64,000 nt of DNA, from assembly GCA_903813345.2 (NCBI GenBank), contig CAIIXF020000005.1:10977375-11041374 (forward strand). Direction: 5' to 3'. Positions 12,384 to 23,263 of this stretch are shown in pieces. The notes beneath the pieces were generated by a model that searched no databases, had not been told where the DNA came from, and saw only the letters and a list, made by a program, of their open reading frames with translations. The translations under genes and the position numbers were made by a program. Each line of letters opens with the position of its first letter. Within the stretch, counting starts at the first letter, position 1. The stretch is from Owenia fusiformis. Taxonomy: Eukaryota; Annelida; Polychaeta; Sabellida; Oweniidae.

Positions 12384-15056
12384 TTATTTTTCTTTCTTTC
12401 CGCGTTTTCTCAGCAACTAGAGGGACTTCCTAAAATCTGCTAACATAGTCAACTAGGTAATGAGTTCTAGTTTCTGGGAAATTAGGTCAAATGTTTATCT
12501 AGGTCAAAGGTCAAGAACTAGGTCAAATCGTCTCTTTTTGCTATTTCACAAGTTTTCTCAGTCGTCCTTTGGTATTTTCGCTCCGGGTTTTTTTCATCAT
12601 GTTCCTTAGAAAAAAAGCTAATTCCGTAAGGCAAACCGTTTTTTGATTACTCTTACCGATTTTGAGATATGGCGTCCGAAAAGTAGGTCAGAACATAAAA
12701 AATTCTCCAAATTCAACGTGTGAATTATCAAATAAGTGTAGAATTATCTCAGGAATCCGAATCTGCAAACAAAATTTTGATCCGACTTCCGGTTCGGAAG
12801 TTATAGCGTTTTGAAATCTCAAAAATCGCTAAATTTGGTGCCCATGTTAAGTCAATGGGAAAAAAGGCTTTTTCGAAGTGTAAAATACAAGATATAGACT
12901 GAGTTCAGCTTAACATATTCAATGCCTATAAAAGAAGGGGACCTCAAAAGCTACATAGCTTCGAAATTTGGACACCAGAATGCCTAGGTCAAAATCTAGG
13001 TCAAATTCATAGTTTTTCCTTATTTTTGCGATTCTGGCACTACACTTTTAGGATTTGCTTCAAAATTTTGTATACAGGTAGCAAAGAGTGTGCTAATAGT
13101 GTTAGCCTTTTGCCGTCAGAAAGTATTTTGACCCACTTTTGAGATATGGTGTCCGTAAAGTAGGTCAAAATAAAAATTTCTCATAATTTAACTTATGAGT
13201 TATGAATTAAGGGTAGAATTTTCTCAGGAATCCGAATCTGCAAACCAAATTTCAATCCGACTTTTCGTTGGGAAGTTATGGCGTTTTGAAAGCTCAAAAA
13301 TCGCTAATTTTGGTGCCCCATGTTATGTCAATGAGAAAAAAGATTTTTTTGAAGTGTAAAATACCAGATAAAGACTGAGTACAGCTTAAGATTCTGAAAG
13401 TCTATAAAAGAAGGGGACCTCGAAGGCTAACTAGCTTTAAAATTTGGACACCAAAATCCCTAGGTCAAAATCTAGGTCAAATACATAGTTTTTCCTTATT
13501 TTTGCGATTCTGGCACTACACTTTTAGGATTTGCTTCGAAATTTTGTATACAGGTAGCAAAGAGTGAGCTTATAGTGTTAGCCTTTTGCCGTCAGAGAGT
13601 ATTTTGACCCACTTTTGAGATATGGTGTCCGAAAAGTAGGTCAAAATAAAAAATTCTCCAAATTTTACGTATGAGTTATGAATTAAGAGTAGAATTTTCT
13701 CAGGAATCCGAATCTGCAAACCAAATGTCAATCCGACTTCCAGTTCCAAAGTTATGGCGTGTCCTAAAAGTAGGTCAAAATAAAAATTCGCCAAATTTAA
13801 CGTATGAGTTATGAATAAGGGGTAGAATTTTGTCAGGAATCCGAATCTTTAAATCAAATTTCGATCCGACTTCCGGTTTGAAAGTTATGGCGTTTTGAAA
13901 TTTCGAGAAAAATCGATCTGATGTTATCCTGATAGAAAGTCAAGCAAAAAAGATTTTTTTGAAGTGTAAAATACGAGATATAGATTGAGTACAGCTTAAG
14001 ATAATGAATTCCTATAAAAGAAGGGGACCTCAAAAGCTACCTAGTTTCAATATTTGGACACCAAAATGCCTAGGTCAAAATCTAGGTCAAATTCATAGTT
14101 TTTCCTTATTTTTGCGATTCTGGCACTACACTTTTAGGATTTGCTTCAAAATTTTGTATACAGGTAGCAAAGAGTGTGCTAATAGTGTTAGCCTTTTGCC
14201 GTCAGAGAGTATTTTGACCCACTTTTGAGATATGGTGTCCGAAAAGTAGGTCAAAATAAAAATTCTCCGAATTTAGCATATGAGTTATGAAATAAGGATA
14301 GAGTTTTCTGAGGAATCTGAATCTGCAAACCAAATTTCGATCCGACTTTCTGTTTGAAAGTTATAGCGTTTGAAAGCTCAAAAATTGCTAAATTTGGTGC
14401 CCCATGTTATGTCAATAGGGAAAAAGATTTTTTTGAAGTCTAAAATACCAGATATAGACTGAGTACAGCTTAACATTCTGAAAGCCTTTAAAAGAAGGGG
14501 ACCTCGAAGGCTATCTAGCTTTAAAATTTGGACACCAAAATGCCAAGGTCAAAATCTAGGGCAAATTCATAATTTTCCTTATTTTTGCGATTCTGACATT
14601 ACACTTTAATGATTTGCTTCGAAATTTTGTATACAGGTAGCAAAGAGTGTGCTTATAGTGATAGCCTTTTGCCGTCAGAAAGTATTTTGACCCACTTTTG
14701 AGATATGGTGTCCAAAAAGTAGGTCAAAATAAAAAAATCTCCAAATTTAATGTATGAGTTATGAATTAAGGGTAGAATTTTCTCAGGAGTCCGAATCTTT
14801 AAACCAAAATACAATCTAACTTCTGGTTAGATAGTTATAGCGGTTTGAAGTCTCGAAAAGTCGATATGATGATATCCCCATGTTAAGCCAATGGAGTCGA
14901 AGATAAAAAATGGAGAGTTGTCTAAATGTCTAAATTCTAGCTGACTCGATCAGCTTATTCTGGATGACTCAGCTTACAAGTATTCTGGATGACTCAGCTT
15001 AAAAAAAGAATTAAATCTGGAGTCTTAAATTGAACTTGTTCAATTTACATGTCTAG
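12384..15056 (+). repeat. Composite unit 7, four 475-bp monomers
   Basis: Head DR1 near 12501. Monomer markers lie near 12984, 13460, 14067 and 14542; the 607-bp interval again reflects an inserted partial monomer. The tail holds a few GGATGACTCAGCTTA repeats (about 14938-15000). The hairpin is at 15027-15046 (loop TT) and is followed by ACATGT and CTAG. Confidence 0.58.
12940..13415 (+). repeat. Representative copy of the 475-bp internal monomer
   Basis: One monomer is given as an example of about 32 in the array. Its recognisable blocks are an AAGGGGACCTC block, TTTGGACACCAAAATGCCTAGG, a DR6 pair of AGGTCA half-sites, TTGCCGTCAGAAAGTATTTTG, GAGATATGGTGTCCG with a further AGGTCA, and GGAATCCGAATCTGCAAACC ending in GAAGTTATGGCG. 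Spacing between consecutive copies is usually 472-480 bp and sometimes about 606 bp. Both strands carry open frames of 60-90 codons that recur in every copy; they have no recognisable domains and I treat them as non-coding. Confidence 0.6.
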
Positions 15057-16987
15057 TTATTATTAGACTCCAGATGAAAATCTGGAGTCTATTGCTTTTG
15101 CCAGTTTTCTTATTATTATTATTAGACTCCAGATTTCATCTGGAGTCTATTGCTTTTGCCAGTTTTCTTATTATTATTAGACTCCAGATTGAAAATCTGG
15201 AGTCTATTGCTTTTGCCAGTTTTCTTATTATTATTCTTTCTTTCTTTCTTTCCGTACACGTTTTCTCAGCAACTAGAAGAGCTTACTTTAACCTACTTAC
15301 ATGGCTAACATAGCCCATCGACCTAGTTTCTGGGAAATTAGGTCAACTTTTTATCTAGGTCAAAGGTTAAGAACTAGGTCAAATCTTACATTTTTAACAT
15401 TCTGTCAATTATCTTCGTCATTATTTATCGAAACACCTGGATGTACATCTCATTGTGTAGCTTAGAAAAAAACAAATCGAGAGTGTGCCATCCGTTTTTT
15501 GATTACTCTTACCGATTTTGAGATATGGCGTCCGGAAAGTAGGTCAAACTAAAAAGTTAACCAAATTTATTATATGAGCTATGAAATAAGTGTAGAATTT
15601 TCTCAGGAATCTGAATCTGCAAACCAAATTCCGATCCGACTTCCGGTTCGGAAGTTATGGGGTTTTGAAAACTCAAAAATCGCTAAATTTGGTGCCCATG
15701 TTAAGTCAATGGGAAAAAAGATTTTTTTGAAGTGAAAAATACGGAATATAGACTGAGTTCAGCTTCACATTATCAAAGCCTTTAAAAGAAGGGGACCTCA
15801 AAAGCCATCTAGCTTCAAAATTTGAAAACCCATATGCCTAGGTCAAAATCTAGGTCAAATTCATAGGTTTCCCTTATTTTTTCGATTCTGACACTACACT
15901 TTAATTATATTCTTCGAAATTGTGTATATATGTAGCCAAGAGTGTGCTAATAGCGTTAGCCTTTTGCCGTCAGAAAGTATTTTGACCCACTTTTGAGATA
16001 TGGTGTCCAAAAAGTAGGTCAAAATAAAAAGTTCTCCAAATTTAACGTTTGAGTTATGAATTAAGAGTAGAATTTTCTCAGAAATCCGAATCTGCAAACC
16101 AAATTTCGATCCGACTTCCGGTTCCGAAGTTATGGCGTGTCCAAAAAGTAGGTCAAAATAAAAATTCGCCAAATTTAACGTATGAGTTATGAATTGGGGA
16201 TAGAATTTTGTCAGGAATCAGAATCTTTAAATCAAATTTAAATCCGACTTCCGATTCGGAAGTTATGGCGTTTTGAAATTTCGGAAAATCGATCTGATGG
16301 TATCCTGATAGAATGTCAAGGAAAAAAGATTTTTTTTGAAGTGTAAAATACGAGATATAGATTGAGTACAGCTTAAGATAATGAATCCCTATAAAAGAAG
16401 GGGACCTCAAAAGCTACCTAGTTTCAATATTTGGACACCAAAATGCCTAGGTCAAAATCTAGGTCAAATTCATAGTTTTTCCTTATTTTTGCGATTCTGG
16501 CACTACATTTTTAGGATTTGCTTCAAAATTTTGTATACAGGTAGCAAAGAGTGTGCTAATAGTGAGAGCCTTTTGCCGTCAGAAAGTATTTTGACCCACT
16601 TTTGAGATATGGTGTCCGTAAAGTAGGTCAAAATAAAAAGTTCTCATAATTCAACTTATGAGTTATGAATTAAGAGTAGAATTTTCTCAGGAATCCGAAT
16701 CTGCAAACCAAATTTCAATCCGACTTCCGGTCAAAAATTCCTACTTACCTACCTACTTACCTACTCGGCTACCTACTCAGCTACCTACTCAGCTACTTAC
16801 TCAGCTACCTACTCAGCTACTTACTCAGCTACCTGCTCAGCTGCTTACTCAGCTACCTACTCAGCTATTTACTCAATTACTTAATCATCTACTTACTCAG
16901 CTTCCTACTCAGTTACTTACTCAGCTCTTTACTCAAGTAAATCAATCTGGAGTCTTAAATTGAACTTTGTTCAATTTACCAATCTAG
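15057..16987 (+). repeat. Composite unit 8, two 475-bp monomers with three palindromic leaders
   Basis: The unit begins with three palindromic leaders (15065-15205) and a TTTC run. The head DR1 is degraded (second half AGGTTA, near 15357). Monomer markers lie near 15838 and 16446. The tail is a clean TACTCAGC/TACC minisatellite (16735-16935). The hairpin is at 16957-16977 with loop TTT. Confidence 0.58.
15065..15205 (+). repeat. Three short palindromic leaders in tandem
   Basis: Palindromes lie at 15065-15090 (loop GAAA), 15124-15148 (loop TTC) and 15179-15205. They are spaced about 55-59 bp apart and each is followed by ATTGCTTTTGCCAGTTTTC and a TTATTA run. They look like successive abortive or solo 5' ends placed next to the CTAG end of unit 7. 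Confidence 0.5.
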
Positions 16988-19536
16988 TTATTATTATTTT
17001 TCTTTCCGAACCAGTTTTCTCAGCAACTAGAAGGACTTACTTAAATCTGCTAACACAGTCAACTGGGTAATGAGACCTAGTTTCTGGGAAATTAGGTCAA
17101 ATGTTTATCTAGGTCAAACGTCAAAATCTAGGTCAAATCGTTAGTTTTCACTATTTTACAAGTTTTCTCAGTCGTCCTTCGGTATTTTGGCTCCGGGTTT
17201 TTTTCATCTTGTAGCTTAGATAAAAAGCTAATTCCGAAAGGCAAATCGTTTTTTGATTACTCTTACCGATTTTGAGAAATGACGTCCGAAAAGTAGGTCA
17301 GAACATAAAAAGTCCTCCAAATTCAACGTGTGAATTATCAAATAGGTGTAGAATGATCTCAGGAATCCAAATCTGCAAACAAAATTTCAATCCGACTTCC
17401 GGTTCGGAAGTTACAGCGTTTTGAAATCTCAAAATAGCTAAATTTGGCGCCCCATGTTAAGTCAATGGGGAAAAAGACTTCTTCGAAGTGTTAAATACGA
17501 GATATAGACTGAGTACAGCTTAACATAATGAAAGCCTATTAAAGAAGAGGACCTCGAAGGCTATCTAGCTTTAAAATTTGGACAGCAAAATGCCTAGGTC
17601 AAAATCTAGGTCAAATTTATAGTATTTTCTTATTTTTGCGATTCTGACACTACACTTTAATAATTTGCTTCAAAATTTTGCACACATGTAGCAGAGAGTG
17701 TGCTAATAGTGTTAGCCTTTTGCCGTCAAAAAGTATTTTGACCCACTTTTGAGATATGGTGTCCGAAAAGTAGGTCAAAATAAAATGCTCTCAAAATTTA
17801 ACATATGAGCTATGAATTAAGGGTAGAATTTTCCCAGGAATCCGAATCTGCAAACTAAATTTCAATCCGACTTTCGGTTCGGAAGTTATGGCGTTTTGAA
17901 AGCTCAAAAATCGCTAAATTTGGTGCCCCATGTTATGTCAATGAGAAAAAAGATTTTTTTGAAGTGTAAAATACCAGATATAAACTGAGTACAGCTTAAC
18001 ATTCTGAAAGCCTATAAAAGAAGGGGACCTCGAAAGCTATCTAGCTTTAAAATTTGGACACCAAAATGCCTAGGTCAAAATCTAGGTCAAATTCATAGTT
18101 TTTCCTTATTTTTGCGATTCTGGCACTACACTTTTAGGATTTGCTTCAAAATTTTGTATACAGGTAGGAAAGAGTGTGCTAATAGTGAGAGCCTTTTGCC
18201 GTCAGAAAGTATTTTGACCCACTTTTGAGATATGGTGTCCGGAAAGTAGGTCAAAATAAAAATTTCTCATAATTTAACTTATGAGTTATGAATTAAGGGT
18301 AGAATTTTCTCAGGAATCCGAATCTGCAAACCAAATTTCAATTCGACTTTTTGTTGGGAAGTTATGGCGTTCTGAAAGCTCAAAAATCGCTAATTTTGGT
18401 GCCCCATGTAATGTCAATGAGAAAAAAGATTTTTTTGAAGTGTAAAATACCAGATAAAGACTGAGTACAGCTTAAGATTCTGAAAGTCTATAAAAGAAGG
18501 GGACCTCGAAGGCTATCTAGCTTTAAAATTTGGACACCAAAATCCCTAGGTCAAAATCTAGGTCAAATACATAGTTTTTCCTTATTTTTGCGATTCTGGC
18601 ACTACACTTTTAGGATTTGCTTCAAAATTTTGTATACAGGTAGCAAAGAGTGGGCTAATAGTGTTAACCTTTTGCCGTCAGAGAGTATTTTGACCCACTT
18701 TTGAGATATGGTGTCCGAAATGTAGGTCAAAATAAAAAATTCTCCAAATTTTACATATGAGTTATGAATTAAGAGTAGAATTTTGTCAGGAATCCGAATC
18801 TTTAAATCAAATTTCGATCCGACTTCCGGTTTGAAAGTTATGGCGTTTTGAAATTTCGAGAAAAATCGATCTGATGTTATCCTGATAGAAAGTCAAAGAA
18901 AAAAGATTTTTTTGAAGTGTAAAATACGAGATATAGATTGAGTACAGCTTAAGATAATGAATTCCTATAAAAGAAAGGGACCTCAAAAGCTAACTAGTTT
19001 CAATATTTGGACACCAAAATGCCTAGGTCAAAATCGAGGTCAAATTCATAGTTTTTCCTTATTTTTGCGATTCTGGCACTACACTTTTAGGATTTGCTTC
19101 AAAATTTTGTATACAGGTAGCAAAGAGTGTGCTAATAGTGTTAGCCTTTTGCCGTCAGAGAGTATTTTGACCCACTTTTGAGATATGGTGTCCGTAAAGT
19201 AGGTCAAAATAAAATGAGTTATGAATTAAGGGTAGAATTTTCTCAGGAATCCGAATCTATAAACTGATTCTCGATCAAACTTCTGGTTAGATAGTTATAG
19301 CGGTTTGAAGTCTCGAAAAGTCGATATGAAGTTATCCCCATGTCATGCATATGGAGTCAAAGATAACATTCTTAAGAGTTGTCAAAATGTCTATATTCTA
19401 GCTGACTCAGCTTATAGTGAATGACTCAGCTTACAAGTAATTGGATGACTCAGCTTACAAGTAATTGGATGACTCAGCTTAAAACAAGTCTTAAATCTGG
19501 AGTCTTAAATTGAACTTGTTCAATTTACATGTCTAG
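16988..19536 (+). repeat. Composite unit 9, four 475-bp monomers
   Basis: The head DR1 is degraded (second half ACGTCA). Monomer markers lie near 17595, 18067, 18545 and 19019. The tail has three or four GATGACTCAGCTTA-type repeats (about 19400-19480). The hairpin is at 19507-19526 (loop TT). Confidence 0.58.
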
Positions 19537-21248
19537 TTATTATTCATTCTTTCTTTCTTTCTTTCCGAACACTTTTTCTCAGCAACTAGAAGAACTGACT
19601 TTAACCTACTTACATGGCTAACATAGCCCATCAACCTAGTTTCTGGGAAATTAGGTCAAATTTTTATCTAGGTCAAAGGTCAAGAACTAGGTCAAATTTA
19701 GGTAAAATTAACATTCTGTCAATTATCTTCGTTGTTACTTGAGGTAACTCCTTCATCTTTTTTTCAACATGTAGCTTAGAAAAAAACAAATCGAGAGTGT
19801 GCCATCCGTTTTTTGATAACTCTTAGCGATTTTGAGATATGGCGTCCGGAAAGTAGGTCAAACTAAAAAAGTTCTCCAAATTTAGCATATGAGCTATGAA
19901 ATAAGGGTAGAATTTTCTCAGGAATCCGAATCTGCAAACCAAATTTCGATCCGACCTCCCGTTCGGATGTTATGGCGATTTGAAAGCTCAAAAATCGCTA
20001 AATTTGGTGCCCCATGTTAAGTCAATGGGAAAAAAGACTTTTTTTAATTGTAAAATATGAGATATAGACAGAGTGCAGCTTAACATAATGAATTCCTATA
20101 AAGGAAGGGTACCCAAAAGCTACCTAGCTTCAAAATTTGGACACCAAAATCCCAAGGTCAAAATCTAGGTCAAATTGATAGTTTTTCCTAATTTTTACGA
20201 TTCTGACACTACACTTAAATGATTTGCTTCTAAATTTTGTATACAGGTAGCAAAGAGTGTGCTAATAATGTTAGCTTTTTGCCGTCAGAAAGTATTTTGA
20301 CCCACTTTTGAGATATGGTGTCCGAAAAGTAGGTCAAAATAAAAAGTTCTCCAAATTTAACATATGAGCTATGAAATAAGGGTAGAATTTTCTCAGGAAT
20401 CCGAATCTGCAAACCAAATTTTGATTCGACTTCCAAATCGGAAGTTATGGCATTTTGAAAGCTCAGAAATTGCTAAATTTGGCCCCATGTTATATCAATA
20501 GGGAAAAATATCTTTTTGAAGTGTAAAATACCAGGTATAGACTGAGTACAGCTCAACATAATAAAAGTCTATAAAAGAAGGGGACCTCAAAGGCTACCTA
20601 GTTTCAAAATGTGGACACCAAAATGCCAAGGTCAAAATCTAGGTCAAATTCATAGCTTTTCCTTATTTTTGCGATTCTGACATTACACTTTAATAATTTG
20701 CTTCAAAATTTTGTATACATGTAACAAAGAGTGTGCTAATAGTGTTAGCCTTTTGCCGTCAGAAAGTATTTTGACCCACTTTTGAGATATGGTGTCTGAA
20801 AAGTAGGTCAAAATAAAAAGTTCTCCAAATTTAACTTATGAGTTATGAATTAAGGGTAGAATTTTCTAAGGAATCCAAATCTGCAAATCAACTTTCAATC
20901 CGACTCCCAGTTTAGATTCTATGCCATTTTAAAATTCACATTTGTTTAAAATTCACATTTGCCAGTATCCACAATGCAGATCCATCAAATATACTTTCAA
21001 CAATTTCTACTTACCTACCTACCTACATACCTACTCGGCTACCTACTTAGCTACCTACTTCTCAGCTACCTACTCAGCTACTTACTCAGCTACCTACTCA
21101 GCTACTTACTCAGCTACCTTTTCAGCTACCTACTCAGCTACTTACTCAATTACTTAATCATCTACGTACTCAGCTTCCTACTCAGCTCTTTACTCAAGTA
21201 AATCAATCTGGAGTCTTAAATTGAACTATGTTCAATTTACCAATCTAG
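19537..21248 (+). repeat. Composite unit 10, two 475-bp monomers
   Basis: Perfect DR1 in the head near 19670. Monomer markers lie near 20151 and 20627. The tail is a TACTCAGC/TACC minisatellite (21005-21190). The hairpin is at 21218-21238 with loop TAT. Confidence 0.58.
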
Positions 21249-23263
21249 TTATTCTTCCTCCTCACCAAATTTCTCGTCAACTATAACAGCTTACTTAATC
21301 CAACTTACATGGTTAACTAAAGACTGAAACCGGCTTTCTGGGAAATTAGGTCAAATTTTTATCTAGGTCAAAGGTCAAGAACTAGGTCAAATCTTACATT
21401 TTCAACATTCTTCATCATATCTTCGTCAATATTCTTCGTAACTCCTTCATCTTTTTTTCATCGTGTAGCTTAGAAAAAGGCGAATCAAAGATATGACATC
21501 AGAATTTTGATTACTCTTACCGATTTTGAGATATGGCGTCCGAAATGTAGGTCACGCCAAAACATGCTCCAAATCGAATGTGTGAGCTATGAAAAAGATG
21601 TAGAATTTTCTCAGGAATCCAAATCTGCAAACCAAATTTGGATCCGACTCCCGGTTCGGAAGTTATGGTGTTTAGAAAACTCAAAAATCGCTAAATTTGG
21701 TGCCTATGTTAAGTCAATGGGAAAAAAGACTTTTTCGAAGTGTAAAATACAGGATATAGACTGAGTACAGCTTAACATAATGAATGCTTATAAAAGAAGG
21801 GGACCTCAAAAGCTACATAGCTTCAAAATTTGGACACCAAAATGCCTAGGTCAAAATCTAGGTCAAATTCATAGTTTTTCCTTATTTTTACGATTCTGAC
21901 ACTACACTTTAATAATTTACTTCAAAATTTTGTATACAGGTAGCAAAGAGTGTGCTAATAGTGTTAGCCTTTTGCCGTCAGAAAGTATTTTGACCCACTT
22001 TTGAGATATGGTGTCCGAAAAGTAGGTCAAAATAAAAAGTTCTCCAGATTCAACGTATGAGTTATGAATTAAGGGTAGAATTTTCTCAGGAATCCGAATC
22101 TGCAAACTAAATTTCGATTCGACTTCCGGTTCGGAAGTTATGGCGTGTCCAAAAAGTAGGTCAAAATAAAAAAATTCCAAATTTAACGTATGAGTTATGA
22201 ATTAGGGGTAGAATTTTGTCAGGAATCCGAATCTGCAAACCAAATTTCGATCCGACTCCAGTTCCGAAAGTTATGGCGTTTTGAAAGCTCAAAAATCGCT
22301 AAATTTGGTGCCCCATGTTATGTCAATGAGAAAAAGGATTTTTTGAAGTGTAAAATACCAGATATAGACTGAGTACAGCTTAATATTCTGAAAGCCTATA
22401 AAAGGAGGGGACCTCGAAGGCTATCTAGCTTTAAAATTTGGACGCAAAAATGCCTTGGTCAAAATCTAGGTCAAATTCATAGTTTTTCCTTATTTTTGCG
22501 ATTCTGACATTACACTTTAAGGATTTGCTTCAAAATTTTGTATACAGGTAGCAAAGGGTGTGCTAATAGTGTTAGCCTTTTGCCGTCAGAAAGTATTTTG
22601 ACCCACTTTTGAGATATAGTGTCCGAAAAGTAGGTCAACATGAAAGTTTCTCCAAATTTAACGTATGAGTTATGAATTAAGGGTAGAATTTTCTCAGGAA
22701 TCCGAATCTGCAAATCAAATTTCAATCCGACACCTGGTTTGGAAGAAATGGCGTTTTGAAAAATTAAAAAATTGGTATTTTGATATCCCATGTTATGTCA
22801 ATTATCTTTGTCACTATTCGTCGTTATTCCTTTATCTTTTTTCAGCATGTAGCTTAAAGACAGTCCTTTCATTATTGTAACTGTCTTTTTTGATTACTCT
22901 TACCGATTTTGAGGAATGGCGTCCGGAAAGTAGGTCAACATAAAAAGTTCTCAAAATTTAATGTATGAGTTATGACATAAACGTAGAATTTTCTCAGAAA
23001 TTCGAATCTGCAAACCAAATTTCGACCCAAATTCTGGTTAGATAGTTATAGCTGTTTGAAGTCTCGAAAAGTCGATATTATGATATCCCCATGTTAAGCC
23101 AATGTAGACGAAGATAAGCTACTTACGAGTTGTCTAAATGTCTGTATTCTAGATGACTCAGCTTATTCTGAATGGCTCAGCTTACAGTATTTTGGATGAC
23201 TCAGCTTAAAAAAAGTTTTAAATCTGGAGTCTTAAATTGAACTTGTTCAATTTACATGTCTAG
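21249..23263 (+). repeat. Composite unit 11, two 475-bp monomers
   Basis: Perfect DR1 in the head near 21364. Monomer markers lie near 21846 and 22452. The 3' part jumps from a monomer into sequence resembling a second head (about 22795-22900), which suggests recombination between units. The tail has about three GGATGACTCAGCTTA-like repeats (23150-23210). The hairpin is at 23234-23253 (loop TT). Confidence 0.55.

Noticed and set aside
16658-21201. Leu/Thr/Gln- and Tyr/Ser-rich frames over the TACTCAGC minisatellites (16658-16963, 20942-21201) that look like repetitive proteins
   Set aside because: They are translations of a 4-12 bp DNA repeat, open in more than one frame, with no start context and no conserved flanks.
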